Assembly: GCA_963700955.1 (NCBI GenBank)
Contig: CAVOZH010000004.1
Location: forward strand, 62,001 to 126,000
Source: Nocardioides_C sp963700955
GTDB taxonomy: Bacteria > Actinomycetota > Actinomycetes > Propionibacteriales > Nocardioidaceae
Length of the DNA stretch: 64,000 nt
Direction: 5' to 3'
A model generated the notes under the pieces. The model had not been told where the DNA came from. It saw only the letters and a list, made by a program, of their open reading frames with translations, and ran no database searches. The translations under genes and the position numbers were made by a program. Every line of letters starts with the position of its first letter. The first letter of the stretch is position 1. Shown here piece after piece: positions 26,679-35,351 of the stretch.

Positions 26679-27458
26679 TCAGTGGCAGCAGTGACGCTCG
26701 GCGGCGGCCTCGGTGGAACCGAGGTCGTCGGAGCGGCCGGACTCGATGCGGGACCACTGCGATGTTGGCCGGCTGAGAGGTCGTTCCTGTCCATATGGGG
26801 CGCGAGCCTCCCGGAACTGGGCACCGTCCGTCGCGAACGGCTGCGGCCAGCCCTCGGGTGAGTCCTCCCACTGCTCCTGCCGACCGTAGACGGTCATGTC
26901 GAGCATGCCGTAGCTGCTGCTCATCGGCTCGCATCCGCGGCCGGTGGTCCAGTACGTCTCGAACACGCGGTCGCCTTCGCGCAGGTAGCAGACCTTCATC
27001 CCGAAGTGGCGCCCGGTGAGCAGTCGGTCCGACGACTCGCCGGGCACCGAGTACCACGGCATCTGCCACCCCATGAACTCGCGGTACCGGGCCGACTCGT
27101 CGTACGGGCCCTGGCAGAACACGGCGAAGGTGACGTCGCGCGAATGCAGGTAGGACAGCTCCAGCACCTGGCCGGAGAAGAACGTGCATCCCTCGCACTG
27201 GTCGGCAGCGGGGAGGCCCGTGTGCCACATGTGGTACGAGGCGAACAACTGTGACCGGCCTTCGAAGGTGTCGATGAGCGGGACCTCGCCGGCGGCGCCG
27301 ACCACCGGCGTTGCCGCGTTGACCTCGACCATCGGCAACCGGCGGCGGGCCGCAGCGATCGCGTCACCCTGGCGGGTGTGGGCCTTTTCCCGCACCCGAA
27401 GCGCCTCCACCTGGTCCTGCCAGGTCTCGCGGTCCACGATCGCAGGCGTTGCAGCCAT
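26679..27458 (-). CDS. DUF899 family thioredoxin-fold-like protein
   Basis: The 259-residue protein matches the DUF899 pattern: REKAHTRQGDAIAAARRRLP, the LFASYHMWH stretch, and CEGCTFFSGQV, where two Cys sit like a thioredoxin-type CxxC. The WPQPFATDGAQFREA and PTSQWSRIESG parts are typical of its C-terminus. No function is firmly established; a redox role is suggested by fold. ATG at 27458 with AAGGAG six bases upstream. The last 10 residues (TEAAAERHCCH) look added. Confidence 0.85.
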   Translation of the reverse strand: MAATPAIVDRETWQDQVEALRVREKAHTRQGDAIAAARRRLPMVEVNAATPVVGAAGEVPLIDTFEGRSQLFASYHMWHTGLPAADQCEGCTFFSGQVLELSYLHSRDVTFAVFCQGPYDESARYREFMGWQMPWYSVPGESSDRLLTGRHFGMKVCYLREGDRVFETYWTTGRGCEPMSSSYGMLDMTVYGRQEQWEDSPEGWPQPFATDGAQFREARAPYGQERPLSRPTSQWSRIESGRSDDLGSTEAAAERHCCH

Positions 27459-27696
27459 TCTTGTCTCCTTGTATGTGCGGGTCGTTGATGTTGGGATGCA
27501 GACCGCGGGGCTGTAGAAAATTCATCGGAGCCCGCGTTGCAGTGGCGCCACGGGAAGTCCCGCGCTTGGCATGGCCCAGTGGCAATCCGACCGCAGCGGC
27601 GCTTCCTCTCACCGGCATGAGAGCTGGTGGACGGTCTGCGTATCAAGCTTGTGCGTATCGCCGGATCACGTCTGCACGGCTCAAGCCGAGATCGTT

Positions 27697-28077
27697 TCAG
27701 TCACCGACTCTCGGTGCCCCCCACGTCGACAGGCAGAACGGATGCCCGGCCGGGTCGGCGTACACGAAGCAGTGGTCGGCGTTCGGCTGATGCTCGAACC
27801 GGGTAGCGCCGGCCGCCAGCACACGCGCTCCGGTCGCCTCCAGGTCGTCGACGAAGAACTCGAGGTGCATCTGCATCCCCACCTCGCCATCCGGCCAGGT
27901 GGGCGGCCGGTAGTCGTCGATCTGCTGGAACCCGATGTCCCCGTTCGGCCCTTCGACGAGCGCCCAGTACTCGTCGCCCTTCGCGTCCCCGCCGGTGATC
28001 TCGGCGTAGAACCGCGCGAGCGCGATCGCGTCGGGCGCATTGACCGTCGTCAGGCTGAGCCGGATCAGGTCCGACAT
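27697..28077 (-). CDS. VOC family (glyoxalase/bleomycin-resistance-like) protein
   Basis: The 126-residue protein is one vicinal-oxygen-chelate unit: ARFYAEITGG, HLEFFVDDLEATGARVLAAG and the closing CFVYADPAGHPFCLSTW are standard. The metal ligands His and Glu are present in MQMHLEFF and later strands. Substrate unknown. Its ATG shares one base with the stop of the SRPBCC gene (TGATG), so it is translated as the third gene of the ArsR operon. Confidence 0.88.
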   Translation of the reverse strand: MSDLIRLSLTTVNAPDAIALARFYAEITGGDAKGDEYWALVEGPNGDIGFQQIDDYRPPTWPDGEVGMQMHLEFFVDDLEATGARVLAAGATRFEHQPNADHCFVYADPAGHPFCLSTWGAPRVGD

Positions 28078-28601
28078 CAACCGATCTCCATCTGCTGGTA
28101 GGTGGGCGTGAGCTCTTCCCAGCGTTCCTTCCAGCCGGGCGCCCCGGCATCGGAGCTCCAGCCCTCCGGGTGGACCGGGCCGTCGACCTCCAGCGACCGA
28201 CCGAGGTCCTCGAGGTGGACCCGCCAACCAGAGGCGTGGAACGGGAGATGCCTCATCGGCAGGCCGCGCTCCTCGACCACCAGGCGGGTCTTGGAGCCCT
28301 CCTCGGTCAGCCACGCCTCGATCTGCCCCTCGTCGTCGGTCCCCGGCTCCGTCGTCAGCAGCAGGTGGTGGGGCGCATCGCACACCTCGACGCGCGCCGG
28401 GCCGGTCCAGCTGCTCGTGAAGACGGCCTGGATCGTGCCGCCGACGCGCAGGTCGCCGTCGACCCGGGCGATCCAGCGGGCCAGCCTCTCGGGCGTCGTA
28501 CACGCCTGCCACAGGTCGCCGATGTCCGTGTCGTAGAGGTCCTCGACCCGGACTGCTCCGCGGGTCTGGTCGAGTGTTCGCATCGTCGCGATCGTGGTCA
28601 T
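28077..28601 (-). CDS. SRPBCC (AHSA1/START-like) domain protein
   Basis: The 174-residue protein has the AHSA1-type opening VEDLYDTDIGDLWQACTTPERLARW, then GDLRVGGTIQAVF and the long C-terminal helix with HLEDLGRSLE. It forms a hydrophobic cup for a lipid or aromatic ligand, or acts as a chaperone activator; the ligand is unknown. ATG overlaps the arsR stop by ATGA. The pairing of a SdpR-type ArsR repressor with an SRPBCC protein is widespread, and the SRPBCC member is usually the regulated target. Confidence 0.88.
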   Translation of the reverse strand: MTTIATMRTLDQTRGAVRVEDLYDTDIGDLWQACTTPERLARWIARVDGDLRVGGTIQAVFTSSWTGPARVEVCDAPHHLLLTTEPGTDDEGQIEAWLTEEGSKTRLVVEERGLPMRHLPFHASGWRVHLEDLGRSLEVDGPVHPEGWSSDAGAPGWKERWEELTPTYQQMEIG

Positions 28602-28915
28602 CGTCGTGCCTTCTTTCCTCGTGCAATCTCGGTGTGGAGGGCGTCGAGCCGGTTCTCCCAGAGCCGGCGGTACTCACCCAGCCACTCGTCGACCTCGACG
28701 AGCGCCTCCGGGCGGAGGGTGTAGATCCGGCGCTGCGCGTCCTGGCGTACGTCGACCAGCCCGGCTTCCCGGAGCACGCGGAGATGCCGGGACACGCCCG
28801 GGCGAGCGATCGGGAGAGCCTCGGCCAGCTCTCCTGCACTCGCCGGGTGGTCGCGGAGGATCTCCAGAACCGTGCGCCGGCTCTCGTCGGCCAGCGCGTG
28901 CAACACAGCGTCCAT
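28598..28915 (-). CDS. ArsR/SdpR-type winged-helix repressor
   Basis: The 105-residue repressor shows ALADESRRTVLEILRDHPAS, then the recognition region ELAEALPIARPGVSRHLRVL and wing DVRQDAQRRIYTLRPE. There are no paired cysteines for a metal, so it is of the autoregulatory (SdpR-like) rather than metal-sensing kind. It is first in a tightly coupled arsR-SRPBCC-VOC operon (4-base and 1-base overlaps). Two abutting inverted repeats begin 11 bases before its ATG and should be its operators. Confidence 0.93.
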   Translation of the reverse strand: MDAVLHALADESRRTVLEILRDHPASAGELAEALPIARPGVSRHLRVLREAGLVDVRQDAQRRIYTLRPEALVEVDEWLGEYRRLWENRLDALHTEIARGKKARR

Positions 28916-28925
28916 GGCGCCTAAT

Positions 28926-28957
28926 GTAACCAGGTGGGTACGTAACCGCAAGGGTAC
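28926..28957. promoter_or_regulatory. Tandem ArsR operators
   Basis: Two 16-base units abut exactly: GTAACC-AGGT-GGGTAC and GTAACC-GCAA-GGGTAC. Each is an inverted repeat with identical half-sites; only the 4-base centres differ. They stand 11 bases before the start codon of the ArsR repressor and must cover its promoter and leader. GTAACC/GGTTAC half-sites are what I know for autorepressing SdpR-like ArsR proteins. Confidence 0.8.
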
Positions 28958-29216
28958 ATTCGATTCTGCGAAGAAGTGTCGTGTCGACCCCGCATGGGAC
29001 CTGGCGCTTGGCTTGTGCGTGACTGGCAGGGAACGCCAGCCAACGTCGCTCCCGAGGATCACGACAACATCGGATGGTTCGGGCCTTGAGGAGTTGCCGC
29101 CTCGCACCCACGTACTCGTGGGCACGGCACCGATACGGAGCCCACCCGGCCTAACTCCAGTGCGCTGTCATCGGTGCGGGTGCGCACAACGCGGCAGGGA
29201 GGGTGAGCTTCCCCGA

Positions 29217-29696
29217 CTAACTGACCGAGAGCATCGTGCCGCCGGGCAGGGGTTTGACCCCGCCGCTCTCACCTGTCTGCACGCCGATCAGACAGGCACG
29301 CCCCGATTGGGCGTCGGCGGTGATGATCACGGCTCGAACCGTGAAGTCTGGCGCAGGCCTACTTGGCGGTACCGGGTGTCCCGTGGTCACGGTGTGCGGG
29401 AACTTGCCGATCAACTTGATCTGGAGTTCGCGGCCAGACGTGCACGGGTGGCCAGTGTTGGAGTCCCTGACCAGGCCAGGACGTGCGATGACAGAAGCGC
29501 TCGACACCGAGGCCCGTTGGTCTGCGATCACCTGACGGGCGACTGCCTCTGCCTTGGCCACCTCGTCCGGGCTCAAGGAGGTTCCACCGCTTTCCGGGGT
29601 CGCGTGCGGCGTCGCAGCCGAGGAACAAGCAGCCAGCAGCGGCAGAACCACGAGGGTCGCGACGATTGGCTTCACAACGGTCTGACGGCGAGTCAT
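29217..29696 (-). CDS. Lipoprotein, unknown function
   Basis: The 159-residue product starts MTRRQTVVKPIV with a hydrophobic stretch and the lipobox LLAAC (Cys at about residue 23), so it is exported and lipid-anchored. The mature part has two Cys (HPCTSG and GRACLIG) that may pair, and no domain I recognise. ATG at 29696 is chosen because it places the signal at the N-terminus; the ribosome site is weak (GGAA). It is divergent from the terpene-cyclase-like gene. Confidence 0.72.
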   Translation of the reverse strand: MTRRQTVVKPIVATLVVLPLLAACSSAATPHATPESGGTSLSPDEVAKAEAVARQVIADQRASVSSASVIARPGLVRDSNTGHPCTSGRELQIKLIGKFPHTVTTGHPVPPSRPAPDFTVRAVIITADAQSGRACLIGVQTGESGGVKPLPGGTMLSVS

Positions 29697-29849
29697 GCTC
29701 GCTGGTTCCACACTCGCCACGCTGGCGGTCTCGCGCTCCTGCGACGGGTCTGCTGCACGACCGCGCACAACGCTGATGAGCGGACGTCTCTCATCCTGAG
29801 GTTTTGCTATTTTCGGAGGGTGGACGTCGGCGTAGGTGCGGGTTCAGAG

Positions 29850-30974
29850 ATGGAGCCGACGGAGAATCAGGGCCCTTACCAGCCACGAACGGCTCCGATG
29901 GCCGAGGACGATCCGGTTGTGCAGTGGCTGCTGCAGGGCGATCCGGCGATCCGCTGGCAGGTGCTGCGCGACCTCGTCAACGCCTCGGAGACCGAGGTGG
30001 CGACCGAGCGGGCGCGGGTGGAGCGCGAGGGCTGGGGTGCTCGGCTGCTGGCGCTGCGGGCTCCTGATGGCCTGTGGGCGAACGGGGCATGCTTTCCGGG
30101 TACCGCGGCGTTCGCAGCGGCCACTGCGCGGGCTCTGGCTGCCGGTGAGCCACCGCCGCCTTTCCCGTCGCCCGACGCGGAACCCGCTGGGGCACCGCCC
30201 GACGGGTCGGGTGCCGAGCCGGGCCAGCCGTGGACCGCGACGTACCGGGTCCTGCTCGACCTGTGCCACCTGGGCACACCCCCGGACAGTCCGGTGATGC
30301 AAGAGACCGCACACCTGGTGGCTCGCAACTGCCGCTGGGAGTACGACGGGCTGCCGTTCTTCGCCGGCGAGGTGGACTGCTGCATCAACGCCGGCACGAT
30401 CCTGATCGGTGCCTACCTGGGTGTCGACGTCGACCCGGTGGTGCAGCGGCTCGTCGCCGACCAGATGCCGGATGGTGGCTGGAACTGCTGGGCCGAGACG
30501 CGCCCAGCGCCGTCATCTTTCGCAAGCACCCTGGACGTGATCGACGCTCTGCTGAGGTGGGAGCGCCATACCGGCGGATCTGAGGAGGTCCGCCGGGCTC
30601 GCCGGAACGGAGAGGAGTACTTGCTCCGGCGCAACCTCTTCCGGTCCTTACGCACAGGCGAGGTGGTCAACCCGCAGTGGGCATTGTTCTCCCACCCACC
30701 ACGCTGGCACTACGACCTGCTCAAGGCCACGGAGTACTTCGCCATGCGTGGGGGCACTCCGGATCCGCGGCTGGCCGAAGCGATCGAACGCGTCCGCGCC
30801 AAGCGCCGACCCGACGGGCGTTGGCTGCTCGAGAACACCCACCCCGGCGCGGTTCACTTCCGGTTCGAGGAACCCGACGGCACGCCCAGCCGGTGGAACA
30901 CCTTGAGGGCGCTGCGGGTGTTGCGCTGGTACGACGCGTCCGCCCACTCCGGCGGCGCGAGCCAGGCGTCATGA
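29850..30974 (+). CDS. Terpene-cyclase/prenyltransferase-like alpha-barrel protein
   Basis: About 374 residues of alpha-alpha barrel repeats: VVQWLLQGDPAIRWQVLRDL, then VADQMPDGGWNCWAE and RRPDGRWLLENTHPG are QW-like motifs of the squalene-cyclase superfamily. I see no DxDD catalytic motif, so it is probably not a cyclase. The start is uncertain: ATG 29850 and ATG 29898 lack ribosome sites, and a GTG at 29820 stands six bases after TATTTT and could be leaderless; the conserved part begins near residue 17 of the version given. Lower-complexity linker at 30140-30225 (Pro/Ala-rich). Confidence 0.72.
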   Translation: MEPTENQGPYQPRTAPMAEDDPVVQWLLQGDPAIRWQVLRDLVNASETEVATERARVEREGWGARLLALRAPDGLWANGACFPGTAAFAAATARALAAGEPPPPFPSPDAEPAGAPPDGSGAEPGQPWTATYRVLLDLCHLGTPPDSPVMQETAHLVARNCRWEYDGLPFFAGEVDCCINAGTILIGAYLGVDVDPVVQRLVADQMPDGGWNCWAETRPAPSSFASTLDVIDALLRWERHTGGSEEVRRARRNGEEYLLRRNLFRSLRTGEVVNPQWALFSHPPRWHYDLLKATEYFAMRGGTPDPRLAEAIERVRAKRRPDGRWLLENTHPGAVHFRFEEPDGTPSRWNTLRALRVLRWYDASAHSGGASQAS

Positions 30975-31240
30975 CGACAGGTGGCGACATCACGTCGACG
31001 GTGGCAGTTGAGCCGTTCCGAACCGTCAGCGGGAACGCGACTTGCCACCAGGCAAGGCGCACAACAGAGTCGCACAAGACCCGTCCGGCTCCCGCATCGG
31101 CACTTCAGATGTTCACTCGCGGTATGAGCGGATGACCGAGCCGGCGTGCGGACTCCCCAAAGAACCTTCCCACCGAATTGTCGATGTTTGAGCGCTCCGC
31201 GCGTCACCCTGATGCCAGACCGTCACTGAAAGGAACCGCC

Positions 31241-31597
31241 GTGCCGAAATACATCGTCATGTTCCCGGCTGATGACGAGGCGGAAATGGACGCCCGTAGC
31301 GAGGCCGAGCGCCAGGCCACGTTCGACACCGACTACGAGTTCGGCCAGCTCCTCGCCGCACGTGGGGGCGCGGTGACCGGTGGCGCTGGACTGACTCGCA
31401 GCAAGCACGCACGGACGATCAAGCGGGGACCCGGATCACGCCCGCTCGTCACAGAGGGGCCCTTCGCAGAGACTGTCGAGCAGATTTCCGGCTTCTTCAT
31501 CGTCACCTGCGACGACTACGACGTGCTGGTGGAGACCGCCGAGGTGCTCGTCCGGGTTCACCCCGTCGTTGAGATCCGCCCAGTTGCTGAGTTCTAA
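31241..31597 (+). CDS. YCII/DGPF-domain protein
   Basis: The 118-residue product has PKYIVMFPADDEAEM and RPLVTEGPFAETVEQISGFF, the signatures of the DGPF branch of YCII proteins; these are ferredoxin-like small proteins often encoded with ECF sigma factors. No sigma gene is adjacent. GTG at 31241 with AAAGGA six bases upstream; an upstream in-frame ATG at 31178 has no such site. Between the previous gene and this one (30975-31240) I see nothing else. Confidence 0.85.
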   Translation: MPKYIVMFPADDEAEMDARSEAERQATFDTDYEFGQLLAARGGAVTGGAGLTRSKHARTIKRGPGSRPLVTEGPFAETVEQISGFFIVTCDDYDVLVETAEVLVRVHPVVEIRPVAEF

Positions 31598-31725
31598 CCG
31601 GACGATGTGGCGCCTCCGAGCCTCACATCCTCATTGGCATCTGCGCGCACTACGCGGCATGTCCGTGCGTTTAACCGGCGTTCTCCCGTCCTCAGCATTT
31701 GCGAGCCGACCAGAAGAACCGCGGG

Positions 31726-32688
31726 CTAGGCGAGCTCATCGGACGCAGTGTCGAGACGGGTGATCTGCGCCTCGTCCAGTGTGACGGCTGGCGCTGCCAG
31801 GAGGTCGTCAAGCTGCGCACCGGAGGTGGCAGAAGCTAGCGGTGCTGTAACGGCGGGGCGGTGCATCAGCCAGGCCAGAGCGATGGCGGCGGCCCTGACG
31901 TTGTGCTCCTGGGCGATCGCGTCGATGGTGTCGAGCAGGCGCAGTCCCTTGGGGGTGATCAGAGGTCGGACGCCGGCTCCCCTGGCTCGGTCCTCGGTGT
32001 CGGCCTCGGTGCGGTACTTGCCCGACAGGAATCCGCCACCGAGAGCACGGTAAGGAAGCACCGCAAGACCGACCTCGTTCGCAAGCGGAGCAAACTCCGT
32101 CTCGAACGGCTGCCGATGAACCAAGCTGTAGTGCGGTTGGAGTGCTATCGGTGCGGCCAAGCCATTTCTGGCAGCCGTGTCGATCCACTCGCGGACGGCA
32201 TCGGCGGTGAAGTTTGACAGCCCGACGGCCCGGATCTTGCCGGCCCGGATCAGGGCGTCGAACGCTTCCGCCGTCTCCTCGATCGGCGTCTCGTCGTCCT
32301 GATAGTGCGCGAAGTACAGGTCGATGTAGTCGGTGCCAAGTCGACGCAGCGACTCTTCGGCGGCAGCGGCCACCGTCGTCGCGGACAGTCCCTCCAGGGG
32401 AGGGTGGTTGCCGCCCTTCGTTGTCACCACTACCTCGGCGCGGTTGTTCCGGCCCCGCATCCAGTCTCCAAGGATGACCTCCGATGCTCCGTCGGAGTAG
32501 GTGTCGGCGGTGTCGATGAGTACACCTCCGGCTTCGGCGAACGCGTCGAGAACCCGATGAGATGCGGCAGCGTCGGTGGTGCGGCCGAACGTGTTGGTCC
32601 CGAGTCCCATGGGCACGGCAAGGTCGTCACCCCACCGGCGTCCCGGTGCGCGGTCGATCGGGCGGATTGCGGCTCCGGTCCGGGTCAT
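31726..32688 (-). CDS. Aldo/keto reductase
   Basis: The 320-residue TIM-barrel oxidoreductase uses NADPH to reduce a carbonyl. The catalytic set is present: Asp and Tyr of DTADTYSDG, Lys of VVTTKGG, and His of LYFAHYQDD. The GLSNFTADAVREW and LPYRALGGGFLSGKY parts are typical of the YajO/YghZ-like branch. ATG at 32688 with AAGGAGG six bases upstream. It is divergent from the deoxyribosyltransferase-like gene, 191 bases apart. Confidence 0.93.
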   Translation of the reverse strand: MTRTGAAIRPIDRAPGRRWGDDLAVPMGLGTNTFGRTTDAAASHRVLDAFAEAGGVLIDTADTYSDGASEVILGDWMRGRNNRAEVVVTTKGGNHPPLEGLSATTVAAAAEESLRRLGTDYIDLYFAHYQDDETPIEETAEAFDALIRAGKIRAVGLSNFTADAVREWIDTAARNGLAAPIALQPHYSLVHRQPFETEFAPLANEVGLAVLPYRALGGGFLSGKYRTEADTEDRARGAGVRPLITPKGLRLLDTIDAIAQEHNVRAAAIALAWLMHRPAVTAPLASATSGAQLDDLLAAPAVTLDEAQITRLDTASDELA

Positions 32689-32879
32689 GAGTGTCCTCCT
32701 TGATGGCTCACGGGGAATGAAGCCAAGCACAGATCACCGACAGCAGCCGATACTCGGGATTGCGCTCGCATCTCGGCATGACCGCGCTTTCACGATCCGC
32801 GGCATAGAAAGACGTTCAGGGGGCGGCGAGAGCGGACGTCCAGGGGGCGGCGAGAGACTCGTCCTGCCGTTCACCGATC

Positions 32880-33275
32880 ATGAACCTCATGGAGGACCAG
32901 CAGGCGCCGCGGTCGGCCGAGAGTGAGGCGAAGGTCATCACGCTCTGCGGCTCGACCAAGTTCGAGGCTGAGTTCGCGGAGGTCAACCAGCGGCTCACGA
33001 TGGAAGGTTGCGTCGTGATCAGCCTCGGAATGTTCAGCCTCCCCGATCTGCCGGACTACGACTGGACAGCCGACAGGTCGGACCTGAAGGGGCGGCTCGG
33101 CGGCGTGCACTTCCAAAAGATTCGCATGGCTGACGAGGTGTACATCGTGGATCCGGGCGGCTACGTAGGTGAGTCAACCCGACGGGAGATTGCCTACGCG
33201 GAGTCGCTCGGCAAGCCGGTTCGGTATCTGAGTCGCGAGCGCTTGGCTCGAACGGGAGACGGCACCCAAGAATGA
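32880..33275 (+). CDS. Nucleoside 2-deoxyribosyltransferase-like / DUF4406-type protein
   Basis: The 131-residue protein has ITLCGSTKFEAEFAEVNQRL at the start and VYIVDPGGYVGESTRREIAYA, where the Glu of GES corresponds to the nucleophile of nucleoside deoxyribosyltransferases. LGMFSLPD lies between. Phage and plasmid proteins of this kind are common. No good ribosome site; ATG at 32880 or 32889 are equal options. Just upstream, a 16-base sequence (CAGGGGGCGGCGAGAG) is repeated 24 bases apart at 32817 and 32841. Confidence 0.75.
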   Translation: MNLMEDQQAPRSAESEAKVITLCGSTKFEAEFAEVNQRLTMEGCVVISLGMFSLPDLPDYDWTADRSDLKGRLGGVHFQKIRMADEVYIVDPGGYVGESTRREIAYAESLGKPVRYLSRERLARTGDGTQE

Positions 33276-33445
33276 GCCCGACCGGGCGGTCCGCTCATCG
33301 GCTGCTTGTTTCATTGACCCTAGGACCGGTGCCTGGCGAGGCTCGGTCCAGGCGCCCGGCTCGTCGCTCTCATTTCGGCTGCCCACGCTGGTCGTGTGGC
33401 TCTCATTTGGCCTGCGCGGGCCGGGCGACACCAGGACCAGACCCG

Positions 33446-33655
33446 GTGGTGATCGGGATGGACCCGCACAAGCGCTCAGCGACGATCGAGGTGATGGACC
33501 CTGACGAGGCCGTCCTGGGCGGGGGCCGGTTCGGCACCGACCGCGACGGCTACGACACGATGCTGCGCTACGGCAGGCAGTGGCCGGACCGGGTCTGGGC
33601 TGTCGAGGGCTGCGCCGGCATCGGCAAGCACATCGCCAAGCGGCTGCTCATGTCG
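33446..33655 (+). mobile_element. IS110-family transposase, N-terminal fragment
   Basis: The reading VVIGMDPHKRSATIEVMDPD with WAVEGCAGIGKHIAKRLL is the start of a DEDD (RuvC-like) IS110 transposase: the first Asp and the Glu are present. Similarity stops near 33650, so the remaining Asp residues and the Tnp_20 serine domain (about 300 residues) are missing. The open frame continues to 33760 in unrelated sequence. It lies just inside the right copy of the glnA1-end repeat. Confidence 0.8.
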
Positions 33656-33767
33656 CCTCCCGGCAGCCCCGTCGCATCTAAGTGCTCTAGGTGTACACCC
33701 GCGAAGAGCGCTGGCTGTGAGTGGAGATCGACGGTCCCCGCTGAACGCGTTGCGGACTAGATGCGGA

Positions 33768-33852
33768 CTGGGCCAAGTGAAACCGGCCCCTGACGCCGCG
33801 TTTCCGCAGGTCAGGGGCCGGTTCCGGGTACGACAGGTCTAAATGTCGTAGT
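33768..33852 (-). repeat. Copy B of glnA1 3' end and terminator (candidate attachment site)
   Basis: 85 bases, equal to 25405-25490 except for one substitution and one 1-base deletion. This copy is joined to the intact glnA1 coding sequence. The repeat ends 14 bases into the gene (on the minus strand it contains the final A-CTAC-GAC-ATT-TAG). Confidence 0.85.
33781..33823 (-). terminator. glnA1 terminator
   Basis: A perfect 14-base stem (33781-33794 with 33810-33823) and a 15-base loop start 15 bases after the glnA1 stop. The same hairpin is duplicated at 25417-25460 without its gene. Confidence 0.85.
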
Positions 33853-35257
33853 AGAGCTCGAACTCGTGGGGGTGCGGTCGCAGCGCGAGCGGGGCGATCT
33901 CGTTCTGTCGCTTGTAGTCGACCCAGGTCTCGATCAGGTCCGGGGTGAACACGCCACCCTCGAGCAGGTAGTCGTGGTCGGCCTCGAGTGAGTCCATGAC
34001 CGCGCCGAGGCTCGCCGGCACCGTCTCGATGTCGGCGTGCTCGTCCGGGGGCAGCTCGTAGAGGTCCTTGTCGATCGGCTGCGGCGGCTCGATCTTGTTC
34101 TTGATGCCGTCGATGCCGGCGAGCAGCATCGCCGAGAACGCCAGGTACGGGTTCGACGACGGGTCGGGGCAGCGGAACTCGATGCGCTTCGCCTTGGGGT
34201 TGGACCCGGTGATCGGGATGCGGATACAGGCAGAGCGGTTGCGCTGGCTGTAGACGAGGTTCACCGGGGCCTCGAAGCCGGGGACCAGACGGTGGTAGGA
34301 GTTCACCGTCGGGTTGGTGAACGCGAGCAGCGACGGGGCGTGCTTGAGCAGGCCGCCGATGTAGTAGCGAGCCATGTCCGAGAGACCGGCGTACCCGGAC
34401 TCGTCGTAGAAGAGCGGCTCGCCGTTGTTCCAGATCGACTGGTGGCAGTGCATGCCGGAGCCGTTGTCGCCGAAGATCGGCTTGGGCATGAAGGTCGCGG
34501 TCTTGCCGTTGCGCCATGCGACGTTCTTGACGATGTACTTGAACTTCATCACCGCGTCGGCGGAGGTGAGCAGCTCGTCGAAGCGCCAGTTGATCTCGGC
34601 CTGGCCGGCGGTGCCGACCTCGTGGTGGGCCCGCTCGACGATGAGGCCCGCCTTCTCGAGCTCGACGGTGATCTCGTCGCGCAGGTCGCCGAAGTGGTCG
34701 TACGGCGCCACCGGGAAGTAGCCGCCCTTGTACTTCACCTTGTAGCCGCGGTTGTTGTCCTCGGAGCCGGTGTTCCAGGCGCCGGCCTCGGAGTCGATGT
34801 GGTAGTAGCCGGCGTTCTGCGTGGTCTCGAAGCGGACGGAGTCGAAGACGTAGAACTCCGCCTCGGGGGCGAAGAAGGCGGTGTCGCCGATGCCGGTGCT
34901 CTTGAGGTAGGCCTGCGCCTTGCGCGCGATGTTGCGCGGGTCGCGGCTGTACGCCTCGCCGGTGAGCGGGTCGTGGATGAAGAAGTTGACGACCAGGGTT
35001 TTCTTCACGCGGAACGGGTCGAGGTAGGCCGTGGTCGGGTCGGGGAACAGCGACATGTCCGACTCGTGGATCGCCTGGAAGCCGCGGATGGAGGAACCGT
35101 CGAAGTTGAGCCCGTCCTCGAAGACCGAGTTGTCGAACGACGACACCGGGACGGTGAAGTGCTGCATGATGCCGGGCAGGTCGCAGAATCGTACGTCGAC
35201 CATCTCGACGCCTTCGTCCTTGATGTACTTCAAGAGCTCGTCGGCGTTTGCGAACAT
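33839..35257 (-). CDS. glnA: Glutamine synthetase, type I-beta (GlnA1)
   Basis: The main ammonia-assimilating enzyme, 472 residues, forming a dodecamer. Present are LNFDGSSIRGF, metal-site PEAEFYVFD, KPIFGDNGSGMHCHQS and NRSACIRIP. Tyr400 in KDLYELPPDE is the residue adenylylated by GlnE. ATG at 35257 with GAGGAGG four bases upstream. A four-part GlnR-type box lies 95-132 bases upstream. The 3' end plus terminator is duplicated 8.3 kb away (25405-25490). Confidence 0.98.
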   Translation of the reverse strand: MFANADELLKYIKDEGVEMVDVRFCDLPGIMQHFTVPVSSFDNSVFEDGLNFDGSSIRGFQAIHESDMSLFPDPTTAYLDPFRVKKTLVVNFFIHDPLTGEAYSRDPRNIARKAQAYLKSTGIGDTAFFAPEAEFYVFDSVRFETTQNAGYYHIDSEAGAWNTGSEDNNRGYKVKYKGGYFPVAPYDHFGDLRDEITVELEKAGLIVERAHHEVGTAGQAEINWRFDELLTSADAVMKFKYIVKNVAWRNGKTATFMPKPIFGDNGSGMHCHQSIWNNGEPLFYDESGYAGLSDMARYYIGGLLKHAPSLLAFTNPTVNSYHRLVPGFEAPVNLVYSQRNRSACIRIPITGSNPKAKRIEFRCPDPSSNPYLAFSAMLLAGIDGIKNKIEPPQPIDKDLYELPPDEHADIETVPASLGAVMDSLEADHDYLLEGGVFTPDLIETWVDYKRQNEIAPLALRPHPHEFELYYDI

Positions 35258-35351
35258 TCGTCCTCCTCGGCCGCGTGACGCGGTCCAGATCTCTTTCGAA
35301 GAATCAAGCGATGCGGCGCTGCACCACTGTTCCGAAACATATGTAGGGGCG

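Noticed and set aside
29105..29124. CCCACG-TACT-CGTGGG hairpin
   Set aside because: Six-base stem 93 bases from the nearest stop; chance in GC-rich DNA is high.
32817..32856. 16-base direct repeat 24 bases apart
   Set aside because: Too short and isolated to call a CRISPR or operator array.
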